DNA of 64,000 nt from an uncultured Pelagibacteraceae bacterium. GTDB lineage: Bacteria; Pseudomonadota; Alphaproteobacteria; Pelagibacterales; Pelagibacteraceae. Under the pieces are notes generated by a model that was given only the letters and a program-made list of their open reading frames with translations, had not been told where the DNA came from and did no database searches. Within the stretch, counting starts at the first letter, position 1, and the number at the start of each line of letters is the position of its first letter. Positions 19,213 to 28,273 of this stretch are shown one piece after another. The translations under genes and the position numbers were made by a program. The stretch spans positions 25,038 through 89,037 of the forward strand of contig CACOQN010000005.1 of NCBI GenBank assembly GCA_902629285.1, read 5' to 3'.

Positions 19213-19500
19213 TTACATTCCTTCAAAAATTATATGATCTCTTGTTGCATTATTTTCTAAATGTTTTCTAGCCTCAACATATTCGTCAGAATTATAACAA
19301 TTTTTTGCTGTTTCAATGTCTGGAAATTCGGCTAGCGCAACTCTAACCATTTCTCTACCTTGAAGGGTAATATTATTTGCGCTCCTTGCTAATAATCTTC
19401 CTGAATATTTTTCAACTGCTTCTTTTGCTTTAATTGCGTATTTTTTAAGTCTTTCGGTGTCTTTTATTTCAGTATAGTTTGCAACCCAATATGCTTTCAT
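19213..19500 (-). CDS. DUF1330 family protein
   Basis: A 95-residue soluble protein of the DUF1330 family, a ferredoxin-like dimeric alpha+beta barrel related to antibiotic monooxygenase-like folds. Seen are the N-terminal KAYWVANYTEIKD strand, a lysine-rich helix, VRVALAEFPDIETAKNCYNSDEY and a C-terminal HIIFEG strand, all standard for the family. No biochemical role is known. A clear ribosome site (complement of TCTCC at 19503-19507) precedes ATG 19500. It is divergent from the small cytochrome c gene. Confidence 0.88.
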   Translation of the reverse strand: MKAYWVANYTEIKDTERLKKYAIKAKEAVEKYSGRLLARSANNITLQGREMVRVALAEFPDIETAKNCYNSDEYVEARKHLENNATRDHIIFEGM

Positions 19501-19543
19501 AATTCTCCTTTTTAATTTTTTTTAATTATGATACCAAATTTCG

Positions 19544-19867
19544 GTGGGAAAATTATTTTTAAATTTATTAAGAATTTTATTAATTTTAATATTTGCTTCA
19601 AATTTTCAGGCCAATGCCGATGAATTATTTAGTAAGGGAAAAGAGGTCTTTCTTGAAGCTGGTAATTGTGCTGCATGTCATAGTCTCTCAGATGCAGGAT
19701 CAATTGCTGAGATTGGTCCAAATCTTAATCAAATTAGACCTCAAGTTCAAACAATTCTTATGGCTGTTAAAAATGGAATAGGGGTAATGCCTGCAATGGA
19801 GGGGATTTTGTCGGATGAGGAAATTGAGGCTGTTGCTCATTATGTTTCTATAGCCGCAGAACAATAA
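19544..19867 (+). CDS. Small periplasmic class I cytochrome c
   Basis: A 107-residue single-heme cytochrome c. A Sec signal peptide (about 1-25, ending near ANA) is followed by the heme-binding CAACH (about 43-47) and the distal methionine in GVMPAMEGILSDEE, the compact c-type fold of 80-odd residues. The start is GTG 19544; no ATG is available in frame. It lies directly beside the purine cluster, with its stop six bases from that of convergent puuE. PuuD at 27350 lacks the C-terminal cytochrome c domain usual in that enzyme family, so this protein is a candidate separate electron acceptor. It could equally be a general respiratory cytochrome. Confidence 0.92.
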   Translation: MGKLFLNLLRILLILIFASNFQANADELFSKGKEVFLEAGNCAACHSLSDAGSIAEIGPNLNQIRPQVQTILMAVKNGIGVMPAMEGILSDEEIEAVAHYVSIAAEQ

Positions 19868-19873
19868 AAAAAT

Positions 19874-20773
19874 TTAACTATAATTTTTTATCCAATGTTT
19901 AGCTATATCTACTCTTTTACAAATCCAAATATTTTCAAATTTTAAAACATAATCCAAAAATTTCTTAAGTGATTGTATTCTACCAGGTCTGCCAATTAAT
20001 CTACAATGTAAACCGACGGACATCATTTTTGGTGAAGTTTTTCCTTCTTCGTAAAGAGCATCAAAACTATCTTTTAAATAATTATAAAACTGTTCTCCAG
20101 AGTTAAACCCTTGATTAGTTGCAAATCTCATATCATTGTTATCAAGCGTATAAGGAATCATTAATTGTTTTTTTTTACCTTTTTTTATCCAATAAGGAAG
20201 GTCATCACTATATGTATCACTACTGTATAAAAAATTTCCATTTTTAATTACTAAATCTAGAGTATTTACACTGCATCTTCCAGTATACCAACCAGTGGGT
20301 TCAGTGCCAAAATTTTTTTTAATGGATTTTATTGCTAGTTTCATATCACTTTCTTCTCTTTTCTTTGATACATTTTGATAATCAATCCATCTCCACCCAT
20401 GGCATGCAATTTCATAATTTGCTTTTTTTATGGCCGAACAAACTTCTTTATTTCTTTCTAGTGCCATCCCAACACCAAAAATAGTAAGCGGTATTTTTTT
20501 CTTTTTAAATAAATCGTGAATTCTCCAAAACCCTCTTCTTGATCCATATTCATAAATCGACTCCATATTTAAGTGTCGTCCTTTAATTGGTTTTGCTCCT
20601 ATAATTTCAGATAAAAATACCTCTGAAGTTTTATCACCATGCAGAGTGCAATTTTCTCCACCTTCCTCATAATTTAATACAAATTGTAGAGCCAATCTAG
20701 CATTACCAGGCCACCTTACTTTAATATTTTTAGATCCATATCCTACTAAATCTCTTGGGTATTTTTTTTTCAT
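19874..20773 (-). CDS. puuE: Allantoinase, polysaccharide-deacetylase type (PuuE)
   Basis: A 299-residue member of the cofactor-independent PuuE allantoinase family, which opens the hydantoin ring of (S)-allantoin to allantoate. The protein begins with YPRDLVGYGSKNIKVRWPG and VLNYEEGGENC, both hallmarks, and later has IACHGWRWIDY, GWYTGRCSVNTLDL and VGLHCRLIGRPGR. This class belongs to the NodB-like deacetylase fold but does not need the usual metal triad. It is the last gene of the minus-strand operon uraD-alc-allA-puuE, with a four-base overlap with allA. Confidence 0.95.
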   Translation of the reverse strand: MKKKYPRDLVGYGSKNIKVRWPGNARLALQFVLNYEEGGENCTLHGDKTSEVFLSEIIGAKPIKGRHLNMESIYEYGSRRGFWRIHDLFKKKKIPLTIFGVGMALERNKEVCSAIKKANYEIACHGWRWIDYQNVSKKREESDMKLAIKSIKKNFGTEPTGWYTGRCSVNTLDLVIKNGNFLYSSDTYSDDLPYWIKKGKKKQLMIPYTLDNNDMRFATNQGFNSGEQFYNYLKDSFDALYEEGKTSPKMMSVGLHCRLIGRPGRIQSLKKFLDYVLKFENIWICKRVDIAKHWIKNYS

Positions 20774-21261
20774 TTTTTTAAAATAATTTTCTCTTTTTTA
20801 AATTTATAAATTTCAAGATTCTTTCCTTTTCCTTTCCTATCAACAACAAGAAAATTCATATTTTTCATAGAAATTAGTGGAAAGTGCCAAATACCAGCAT
20901 TGTAATTTATTCCAGTTTGTTTTGGGACCACAAAGGATTGGATTTTATTTATATTTGGTTTATTTCCTCTCGGTGCCACGAATACTAAAAATTTTGTATC
21001 ATCCATTGGTATAAAGGCTTGGCTTCCTATAGGATGTTTTTCCATCATATTAATTTTCATAGGAAACCTTCTTTTTTTTGCTTTAAAAATACTAACGATT
21101 GCTTTTCCATTTTTTTTAGAGGTATCTATATTTATCAAATCATTAAATCGCTTTGCATATCCATCATTAATATTTATAGGATTTTTTTTTGACGTATCTA
21201 TTAATTGCCCAAATTTAGAAAAATTTTTTTTTGTTATTTTTTTTGCTTTTATTATGTTCAT
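20770..21261 (-). CDS. allA: Ureidoglycolate lyase
   Basis: A 163-residue cupin-fold enzyme matching ureidoglycolate lyase (AllA), which breaks ureidoglycolate into glyoxylate and urea. Recognisable parts are the opening KKNFSKFGQLIDT, the RRFPMKINMMEKHPIGSQAFIPM core with family-conserved His and Glu, and AGIWHFPLISMKNMNFLVVDR. It overlaps alc and puuE by four bases each, so the operon is translationally coupled. Use of a lyase means nitrogen leaves as urea, not ammonia. Confidence 0.93.
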   Translation of the reverse strand: MNIIKAKKITKKNFSKFGQLIDTSKKNPININDGYAKRFNDLINIDTSKKNGKAIVSIFKAKKRRFPMKINMMEKHPIGSQAFIPMDDTKFLVFVAPRGNKPNINKIQSFVVPKQTGINYNAGIWHFPLISMKNMNFLVVDRKGKGKNLEIYKFKKEKIILKK

Positions 21262-22244
21262 TTCACAAAATTTCCGAATGCTCTTATTCTTGAAATTCCC
21301 CCATCAGGAAAGATATTTATTCTAAGATAATTTTCCTTACTTCTTTTAATTAAGAACTTTTTAAAAATATGTTTTTTATGAGCAGATAGTTTGGATTCAT
21401 TTAAAATAATTTTCCAATTCTTTGAATTATTGACAATTGATTTATTAGATAGATCTTTTGAAATATTTGCAGTTTGAATTGAGCAAGTATCGGGGTAATT
21501 CCCTTTAAAATGATGAGTATCTATCTCCAATTTTTTAATTAAGCCTGGTTTTCCAAATTTAATTATAAGCCAATCAAAGTTTTTTCCTCTACTTCTTCGT
21601 GTTTCCCAACCATCTCCCATATTTTTTCCTTTACCAGGAGCTATGACATTTTCAGCTCTGCCAAAGTGTTCATTATTACAACCAACAATTGAAGCACCAG
21701 TTAAAACAGATGTGAGGTTTATATTTTTATTTTTCAAAATGTTTTTTTCCATTTCAATTTTTCCATAAAGTCTAAGTCTTGCAACTCCACCATCTGGAAA
21801 AATGTTCAATTTTATATAATTAAAAACTGATTTATTTTGTGATTTAAAACTATGGTTTCTGTTTGCCCCAAGTCTTTTTTTTCCAAGTAAGTGAAGCCAT
21901 TTTGTTTTTTTGCTTGGTTTATTATTACTGAAACAACCCTCTACTGAAGCATGGGTAGGTTGGTTTCCATTGAAGTGAGTTGTATCAATATCTATGTCAA
22001 ATATCTTTCCAGGCTTTCCTAGTTTCAAAATTAAATAATCGAAACCTTTTAATCTTCTTCTTCTAGTTTCCCATCCATCCATCCATTTTCCATGTTTGTC
22101 GAATAATCCATCTTTGAAAACTGGAGGATCAATTTTTAATATTCTATGAGCAGCTGCAAAAAAATCATCAGTCTTGTATATAATTTTAGATCCAATCCTA
22201 GGATCTGCTAAATTAATCATTTTCGCACTTATAAATTTTTTCAT
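21258..22244 (-). CDS. alc: Allantoicase
   Basis: A 328-residue allantoicase that hydrolyses allantoate to ureidoglycolate and urea. Two homologous jelly-roll repeats are visible: residues about 1-165 and 170-328, each with a DGWETRRRR/DGWETRRSR motif and an FPDGGVARLR/FPDGGISRIRAFG motif, exactly the internal duplication expected. HFNGNQP and HFKGNYPD also repeat. Its start overlaps uraD by four bases and its stop overlaps allA by four. Confidence 0.97.
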   Translation of the reverse strand: MKKFISAKMINLADPRIGSKIIYKTDDFFAAAHRILKIDPPVFKDGLFDKHGKWMDGWETRRRRLKGFDYLILKLGKPGKIFDIDIDTTHFNGNQPTHASVEGCFSNNKPSKKTKWLHLLGKKRLGANRNHSFKSQNKSVFNYIKLNIFPDGGVARLRLYGKIEMEKNILKNKNINLTSVLTGASIVGCNNEHFGRAENVIAPGKGKNMGDGWETRRSRGKNFDWLIIKFGKPGLIKKLEIDTHHFKGNYPDTCSIQTANISKDLSNKSIVNNSKNWKIILNESKLSAHKKHIFKKFLIKRSKENYLRINIFPDGGISRIRAFGNFVK

Positions 22245-22738
22245 TTTTTATTTATTTCATTTAAACGAAAGGTTGCAATTTTTTTTACTTGTTTTTTTGC
22301 CTCAAAGAATTCACTTTCTACATCACTTTGTATTCTTTGTCTAAAATTATTCAAAATTTCATTTTTATCTTTACCTTTTACCGCAATTATAAAAGGAAAA
22401 TTAAACTTTTTTTTATATTCTAAATTTAGCTTTTTAAATTCCTCATATTCATCGTTAGAACATTGGTTCAATTTTGCTGAAGCTTGTTCTGATATAGATT
22501 CTGAAGTCATTTTTTTTGCTACTGCAAGTTCTGGATGTGCATTTAAAATTTCTAAAATTTTATTTTTTTCATAATTTTCATAAATATTTAACATTTTAAG
22601 CACAATATCTTCAAAATTTTTAAATGGTTTAGACTCAAAAGCCTCTAAAGCCACAGATTCAGTATTTTCAAAAACATTACCAAATATTGACAAAAAATCA
22701 GACTTGTTAAGATCGTTAATGTTATCTATTGTTCTCAT
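22241..22738 (-). CDS. uraD: OHCU decarboxylase
   Basis: A 165-residue all-helical enzyme matching 2-oxo-4-hydroxy-4-carboxy-5-ureidoimidazoline decarboxylase, which yields (S)-allantoin. Motifs include FLSIFGNVFENTESVA, LNAHPELAVAKK with the catalytic histidine, SEQASAKLNQCSNDEYEEFKKLN and FPFIIAVKGKDKNEIL. It starts the minus-strand operon uraD-alc-allA-puuE and is divergent from hiuH by only 48 bp, so the steps before and after OHCU are probably controlled from one shared intergenic region. Confidence 0.95.
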   Translation of the reverse strand: MRTIDNINDLNKSDFLSIFGNVFENTESVALEAFESKPFKNFEDIVLKMLNIYENYEKNKILEILNAHPELAVAKKMTSESISEQASAKLNQCSNDEYEEFKKLNLEYKKKFNFPFIIAVKGKDKNEILNNFRQRIQSDVESEFFEAKKQVKKIATFRLNEINKK

Positions 22739-22786
22739 ATAATTTTAAATAATTTAAGTTTGAAATTTAAATGATACTATAATTTT

Positions 22787-23137
22787 ATGACAAAGCTCAC
22801 AACTCATGTTTTAGATGTATATTCAGGCAAACCTGGAAAAGGTATCTTAGTTGAGTTGTTTTATTTAAATAATTCAGAAAGAAAAAAAATAACTTCAATA
22901 AAACTCAATGATGATGGAAGAGCGAGTTCTCCATTAGCAGAGGGAGATATTTTTGTTAAGGGTAAATATGAATTAGTTTTTTACATTGGTGATTATTTTA
23001 AAAATACGTCATCAGTAAGTGATGTACCATTCTTGGATGACGTAATTATTAGATTTGGTATTTCAGATCCTTCACAACATTATCATGTACCTTTATTAGT
23101 ATCTCCATGGAGCTATTCTACTTATAGAGGCAGTTAA
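22787..23137 (+). CDS. hiuH: 5-hydroxyisourate hydrolase (transthyretin-like)
   Basis: A 116-residue transthyretin-like protein that hydrolyses 5-hydroxyisourate, the direct product of urate oxidase, to OHCU. The N-terminal LTTHVLDVYSGKPGKG with the catalytic His, the HYHVPLLVSPWSYSTY block and the C-terminal tetrapeptide YRGS are the signature of the family and distinguish it from true transthyretin. It is first in the plus-strand operon hiuH-xdhA-xdhB-guaD-puuD; xdhA begins immediately after its stop. Confidence 0.97.
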   Translation: MTKLTTHVLDVYSGKPGKGILVELFYLNNSERKKITSIKLNDDGRASSPLAEGDIFVKGKYELVFYIGDYFKNTSSVSDVPFLDDVIIRFGISDPSQHYHVPLLVSPWSYSTYRGS

Positions 23138-24574
23138 GTGATATCAAATTCAGTAAAGTTCCTTTTGAACGATAAAATTTTAGAAATTAAAAACCCAGAT
23201 CCTAATCAAACAATTCTGAATTATATTAGGACTGAATTAAAAAAAACTGGAACTAAGGAGGGATGCTCCGAAGGTGGCTGTGGTGCATGTACCATTGTTT
23301 TAGGTGAGCTAGTAAGCAATGACGTAAAATATAGTTCAATTAATTCTTGTATTTCTTTTGTACCATCTTTGAATGGTAAACAACTTTTGATTGTAGAGGA
23401 TTTGGTTTCTAAAGATGGGAAACTTCATCCAGTACAAGAGGCAATGGTGAAATTTCACGGCTCACAATGTGGATTTTGTACTCCAGGGTTTGTTATGTCT
23501 TTGTTTTCAATGTTTAAGAATAATAAAAGCTACAATAGCGAATTAATAACGGACTCTATTTCAGGAAATTTATGTCGTTGCACTGGCTATAGACCTATTA
23601 TTGATGCTGCAAAAAGTTTAAATAAGATAAATAAGACAGATGAGTTTAGTAAAAATAAAAATAAAACTATAAAATTATTAAAAACGATCAAACCAAATAA
23701 TATTTTTATTAAAAAAGATGATAAAGTTTACTTCTCTCCTAAAAATATCAAAGAATTAAAAAATATAATTAAAAATAACTCTAATTTTAATTTTCTTGCA
23801 GGTGGAACAGATTTATCTTTAACAGTTACAAAAGAAAGAAAAGAAATTCCGTTTATAATAGATTTAAAAGAGATAAAAGAATTAGATTTTATTAAAGTAA
23901 ATAAAAACTATTTAGAAATTGGTGCAGCCACTCCTTTAATTAAGTTTGAAAATGAAATAAAAAAATATTATCCAGATTTTTATTCTGTATTGAAGAGATA
24001 TGGTTCTGTTCAAATTAGAAATGTAGGTACGATAGGAGGTAATATTGCTACAGCATCTCCAATTGGAGACTCATTACCAATTTTATTGTCTTTAAATGCA
24101 GAGATCTTAATTGAGAGTTTTAATAAAAGAAAAGTTATACCAATAAATAATTTTTTCTTAGATTATAGGAAAACTAAACTAAAAAAAACAGAATTTATAA
24201 GATCAATTAAAATCCCATTATTTAAAAAAAATATATTTAAAGCCTTTAAAATTTCAAAAAGATTTGATGATGATATTTCTTCTGTTTGTGGCTCTTTTAA
24301 TTTTGAAATTAATAATAATCAAATTAAAGAGGCATATATTGCATATGGAGGTATGGCTGCAGTGCCAAAAAGAGCCAAGGCATGTGAGAAAGTTCTCAAA
24401 AATATGCCTCTTAACATCAGTACTTTTGACCATGCAAAAAATTATCTTGAGGAAGATCTAAGTCCTATTGGAGATATGAGAGCAAGTAAAGAATATAGGT
24501 TAGAGATAGCTAAAAATTTGTTAATGAAATGTTTTATTGAAATAAATTCTAATAAGCTAACTAGAGTTAATTGA
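23138..24574 (+). CDS. xdhA: Xanthine dehydrogenase small subunit (2Fe-2S and FAD)
   Basis: A 478-residue XdhA. The N-terminal plant-type ferredoxin domain has CSEGGCGACTIVLGE, and the second cluster uses GSQCGFCTPGF and GNLCRCTGYRP. The FAD domain (about 190-380) shows FLAGGTDLSL and RNVGTIGGNIATASPIGDSLP; the CO dehydrogenase flavoprotein C-terminal domain follows. Electrons from xanthine oxidation pass from the molybdenum subunit through the clusters to FAD and NAD. Translation starts at GTG 23138, directly abutting the hiuH stop. Together with xdhB it makes urate for the rest of the cluster. Confidence 0.97.
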   Translation: MISNSVKFLLNDKILEIKNPDPNQTILNYIRTELKKTGTKEGCSEGGCGACTIVLGELVSNDVKYSSINSCISFVPSLNGKQLLIVEDLVSKDGKLHPVQEAMVKFHGSQCGFCTPGFVMSLFSMFKNNKSYNSELITDSISGNLCRCTGYRPIIDAAKSLNKINKTDEFSKNKNKTIKLLKTIKPNNIFIKKDDKVYFSPKNIKELKNIIKNNSNFNFLAGGTDLSLTVTKERKEIPFIIDLKEIKELDFIKVNKNYLEIGAATPLIKFENEIKKYYPDFYSVLKRYGSVQIRNVGTIGGNIATASPIGDSLPILLSLNAEILIESFNKRKVIPINNFFLDYRKTKLKKTEFIRSIKIPLFKKNIFKAFKISKRFDDDISSVCGSFNFEINNNQIKEAYIAYGGMAAVPKRAKACEKVLKNMPLNISTFDHAKNYLEEDLSPIGDMRASKEYRLEIAKNLLMKCFIEINSNKLTRVN

Positions 24575-26890
24575 ATGAGTAAAGATAATATTATTGGAGA
24601 TATAAGACCACACGATAGTGCTTACAAACATGTAAGTGGATATGCTGAGTATACTGATGATATTGTAGAACCAAAAAATACAATTTATGGTGCAATTGGT
24701 TTAAGTAAAAAAGCACACGCTATAATTAAAAAAATTGATTTAACTGATGTAAAAAATAGCAAAGGTGTTATTTCAGTAGTTACACAAAATGATATTCCTG
24801 GTAGAAATGATGTTGGGCCTGTTTTTGATGGAGACCCTATTTTTCCTACAAACAAAGTTGAGTTTTATGGTCAACCCTTGTTTGCAGTTGCAGCTGAAAC
24901 GACAGAATTAGCTAGAAAAGCAGTGTTAAAAGCCAAGGTTACCTATAAAGATTTAAAACCTATAATTACAATAAAAGAAGCTTTAAATAAAAAACAGTTC
25001 CTATTCAAGCCAAGAAAAATAAAAAGAGGTAATGCCTCAAAGAAAATAAAAATATCTAAAAATATTTTAAAAGGTAGCTTTACAACAGGAAGTCAAGAAC
25101 ACTTTTATTTAGAAGGTCAGGCAGCTTTTGTAATTCCTAAAGAGGATGATAATTTTTTAGTTTACAGCTCAACACAACACCCCTCAGAGACACAACAATT
25201 AATTGCAAAAATGTTTAATCAAAAAAGTAATTCAATTAATGTTGAAGTAAGAAGAATAGGAGGTGGATTCGGTGGGAAAGAAACAAATTTCATGACGGCT
25301 TGTATTTGCGCTTTATTGGCTAATAAATCAGGACAACCTGTTAAATTAAGATTAGATAGAGATGATGATATAATTTTAACTGGCAAAAGACATGAGTTTT
25401 TTTCTGAGTATGAAGTTGGTTTTAATGATGAAGGAATTATAGAAGGATTAAAAATAAATTTATCCTCAAATTGTGGAATGTCGCCTGATTTATCAGCTGC
25501 AATTAATGAACGAGCCTTGCTTCATATAGATAATGCATATTATATTTCAGATATTGAAGTGATTAACAATTTATGTAAGACAAATATCCCAACCTCGACT
25601 GCGTTTAGAGGCTTTGGTGGAAACCAAGGAATGATGGCAATAGAGAATGTTGTAGATAATATTTCAAGGTATTTAAAAAAAGATCCACTTGAAGTAAGAA
25701 AGAAAAATTTTTATCAAAAAGATAAAAAGAATGTAACTCATTATGGAATGACTATTGAGGATAATGTTATTAATGAATTATTCAAAAATTTAGAAAATAA
25801 ATCAAATTATAAGAAAAGATATTCTGATATAAGAAAATTTAATGAAGTAAATAAATTTAAAAAGAGAGGCATTGCCATTACACCATTAAAATTTGGTATT
25901 TCTTTTACAACAATTCACTTAAATCAAGCTGGAGCACTTGTCCATATTTATACAGATGGAAGTATATATTTGAACCATGGTGGTATAGAAATGGGTCAAG
26001 GAACACATACGAAAATAGCTCAATTGGTAGCAAATTCATTAGGATTGCCCTATGATTTAGTTCATATTTCATCTACCACTACATCTAAAGTTCCAAACAC
26101 ATCAGCAAGTGCAGCCTCATCAACCACTGATTTAAATGGAGCAGCAGCGCTAAATGCAGTAGCAAAAATTAAATTAAATTTAGAAAAATTTATAAAGAAA
26201 AAATATAAAATTTATAATCAGGAAGCAGTTTATAAAGATCAATATATAATATTTGGAAATAGGCAATTTGAATTTAAAAGTATTATTCAAGAGGCATATT
26301 TAAATAGAATTTCTCTTTCATCTTCAGGTTTTTATTCAACACCAAAAATTAATTTTGATAAAAAAAAATTTAGAGGTAGGCCATTTTACTATTTTTGTTA
26401 TGGTGCAGCTGTTTCAGAAGTAACTATAGACACACTAACTGGTGAAAATGTATTAGAAAGAGTTGATATTTTGCATGATGCTGGAAAACCAATAAATCCA
26501 GCACTTGAATTAGGTCAGATTGAAGGTGGGTTTGTACAAGGACAAGGCTGGTTGACAATCGAGGAACTCAATTGGAAATCAAACGGACAAATTACAACAT
26601 TTTCTCCATCAACATACAAAATACCAGCAGTTAGTGATATCCCAAAAAAATTTAATGTGGAGATTTACAAAGAAGGTATAAATAAAGAAAACGTTGTAAA
26701 TAAAGCCAAGACCACTGGTGAACCACCGCTGATGCTAGCAATGAGTGTTTTTTATGCAATTAAAGATGCAATTGCTTCAATTGGAAATTACCAAATTGCA
26801 CCCGAACTTAATGCGCCAGCAACTCCTGAGAGAATTTTAATGAGTATTAATAAAATTAAACAAAAATTAAAAAATCTAAATGGAAGATAA
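24575..26890 (+). CDS. xdhB: Xanthine dehydrogenase molybdopterin subunit
   Basis: A 771-residue molybdopterin-binding subunit. Key motifs are the GQPLFAVAAET region, EGQAAFVIP, VRRIGGGFGGKE, TAFRGFGGNQGM and the catalytic glutamate in TTGEPPLMLAMSVFYAIKDAI; the last two closely match bona fide xanthine dehydrogenases rather than CO or aldehyde dehydrogenases. It begins the base after the xdhA stop and overlaps guaD by 11 nt. The XdhC insertase that sulfurates and loads the cofactor is not encoded nearby, unlike in many bacteria. Confidence 0.97.
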   Translation: MSKDNIIGDIRPHDSAYKHVSGYAEYTDDIVEPKNTIYGAIGLSKKAHAIIKKIDLTDVKNSKGVISVVTQNDIPGRNDVGPVFDGDPIFPTNKVEFYGQPLFAVAAETTELARKAVLKAKVTYKDLKPIITIKEALNKKQFLFKPRKIKRGNASKKIKISKNILKGSFTTGSQEHFYLEGQAAFVIPKEDDNFLVYSSTQHPSETQQLIAKMFNQKSNSINVEVRRIGGGFGGKETNFMTACICALLANKSGQPVKLRLDRDDDIILTGKRHEFFSEYEVGFNDEGIIEGLKINLSSNCGMSPDLSAAINERALLHIDNAYYISDIEVINNLCKTNIPTSTAFRGFGGNQGMMAIENVVDNISRYLKKDPLEVRKKNFYQKDKKNVTHYGMTIEDNVINELFKNLENKSNYKKRYSDIRKFNEVNKFKKRGIAITPLKFGISFTTIHLNQAGALVHIYTDGSIYLNHGGIEMGQGTHTKIAQLVANSLGLPYDLVHISSTTTSKVPNTSASAASSTTDLNGAAALNAVAKIKLNLEKFIKKKYKIYNQEAVYKDQYIIFGNRQFEFKSIIQEAYLNRISLSSSGFYSTPKINFDKKKFRGRPFYYFCYGAAVSEVTIDTLTGENVLERVDILHDAGKPINPALELGQIEGGFVQGQGWLTIEELNWKSNGQITTFSPSTYKIPAVSDIPKKFNVEIYKEGINKENVVNKAKTTGEPPLMLAMSVFYAIKDAIASIGNYQIAPELNAPATPERILMSINKIKQKLKNLNGR

Positions 26891-27350
26891 AAAAAAATTT
26901 ATGGCAAAAGCTATTGAACTCTCCATAAATAGTGCAAATACTATTGGCGGGCCTTTTGGAAGTGTCATAGTCAAGGATAATGAAATTATTGCAGAAGGTT
27001 CTAATAAAGTAACTTCTTCAAATGACCCTACTGCTCATGGTGAGGTTGTAGCAATTCGAGAAGCTTGTAAAAAATTGAATACTTTTGATCTATCAGGTTG
27101 TGAGATTTATACATCTTGCGAACCTTGTCCAATGTGTCTTTCCGCAATTTATTGGTCAAGATTAGATAAAATATATTATGCAAATACAAGAGAAGATGCA
27201 AAAAAAATAGATTTTGATGACTCATTTATTTATTTAGAGATTCCTAAAAAAATAGATGATAGAAAAATAAAAATGACACAATTGCTTAGAGATGATGCTC
27301 TAAAAGCATTTGAAATTTGGGATAAAAAAGTAGATAAAATAAAATACTGA
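26880..27350 (+). CDS. guaD: Guanine deaminase (cytidine-deaminase fold)
   Basis: A 156-residue zinc deaminase like Bacillus GuaD, converting guanine to xanthine plus ammonia. The zinc site is TAHGEVVAI (His and catalytic Glu) and CEPCPMCLSAIYW (two Cys); IGGPFGSVIVKD and YYANTREDAKKIDFDDSF are characteristic of guanine rather than tRNA-adenosine deaminases. Its position inside the xanthine/urate operon agrees: it feeds XDH. It overlaps xdhB by 11 nt and puuD by one base. Confidence 0.93.
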   Translation: MEDKKKFMAKAIELSINSANTIGGPFGSVIVKDNEIIAEGSNKVTSSNDPTAHGEVVAIREACKKLNTFDLSGCEIYTSCEPCPMCLSAIYWSRLDKIYYANTREDAKKIDFDDSFIYLEIPKKIDDRKIKMTQLLRDDALKAFEIWDKKVDKIKY

Positions 27351-28258
27351 TGGAATTTTTACCTTATACTATTAAATGGTTAGAAGTAATTTTAAGATGG
27401 GGCCATGTAGTGTTCGCTATTTTATGGGTAGGTAATAGTTTTTTATTTAATTACTTAGACAATAATTTAAATAAAAATATAACAAGTGATGATGTCGATG
27501 GTGAAGGATATCTGATGCATTCTGGTTTTTTTTATAAGTTATCAAGGTTAAAGACATCACCACCACAGGATTATTTAAATAGACTGGTAATCTTTAAATG
27601 GCAAAGTTATTTAACTTTTGTAACTGGAATGTTGCTGTTGGCTGTAATTTATTATTATAACGCTGGTGTATTAATGGTTGATAAACGTGTTTTATTAATG
27701 CCTCCTAGTTATGCAATTATTATTTCACTTCTATCATTGATTGTTGCATGGTTTATTTATGATCGTTTGTGTAAATCTAAATTGATTGAAAATAATGTAT
27801 TATTTATTTCTATAGCAATTATTTTACTGACGGCTGTTTCTTTTGGTTTGACTAAATTATTTGGTCCAAAATTTGCAATTTTAAGTGTTGGATTGATTAT
27901 AGGTACTAATATGTTTGGAAATGTTTTTACAGTAATTATACCTAATCAAATGAATATTATTAGCAGTAGTGAGAGAGGTGAAAAATTTGATATGAGTTTA
28001 TCTTTAGCAGCTAAACAAAGATCCATTCACAATAATTACTCAACTTTTCTGGTTCTGTTTATAATGCTTTCGGGGCATTCAAGTTTTTTGGTCTATCATA
28101 AGTATAACTGGTTAATTTTAGTTGCAATAGGAGTAATTACAGCAGTCGCTAGACATTATTTCAATTTAAGAGGAAGAAACATTCATAAGTTGTATTTCTT
28201 AATTTCTTCAATAATCGCACTTATCGTTCTTGCAGTTTTGGTTTTATTATTTAAATAA
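27350..28258 (+). CDS. puuD: Membrane urate oxidase PuuD, cytochrome c domain absent
   Basis: A 302-residue membrane protein of the PuuD (Urate_ox_N) family with about eight transmembrane helices; the start WLEVILRWGHVVFAILWVGNSFLFNYLD, LMHSGFFYKL and FKWQSYLTFVTGMLLL are typical. In the family this membrane part oxidises urate to 5-hydroxyisourate and passes electrons to a fused C-terminal cytochrome c. Here the protein ends at LVLLFK right after the last helix, without any CxxCH. Only 15 bp separate its stop from the next start, so there is no room for a decayed domain. A free cytochrome c gene at 19544 may supply it. It starts at TGATG overlapping the guaD stop. Confidence 0.92.
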   Translation: MEFLPYTIKWLEVILRWGHVVFAILWVGNSFLFNYLDNNLNKNITSDDVDGEGYLMHSGFFYKLSRLKTSPPQDYLNRLVIFKWQSYLTFVTGMLLLAVIYYYNAGVLMVDKRVLLMPPSYAIIISLLSLIVAWFIYDRLCKSKLIENNVLFISIAIILLTAVSFGLTKLFGPKFAILSVGLIIGTNMFGNVFTVIIPNQMNIISSSERGEKFDMSLSLAAKQRSIHNNYSTFLVLFIMLSGHSSFLVYHKYNWLILVAIGVITAVARHYFNLRGRNIHKLYFLISSIIALIVLAVLVLLFK

Positions 28259-28273
28259 TTAAATATAAAAATT

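Noticed and set aside
22739..22786. Purine (guanine or xanthine) riboswitch between uraD and hiuH.
   Set aside because: The 48-bp AT-rich gap is too short for a purine aptamer. A TATAAT at 22778-22783 exists but has no good -35 box and is too close to the start.
28259..28273. A frameshifted remnant of the cytochrome c domain after puuD.
   Set aside because: Only 15 bp lie between puuD and the next start, and no CxxCH-coding sequence appears in any frame there.
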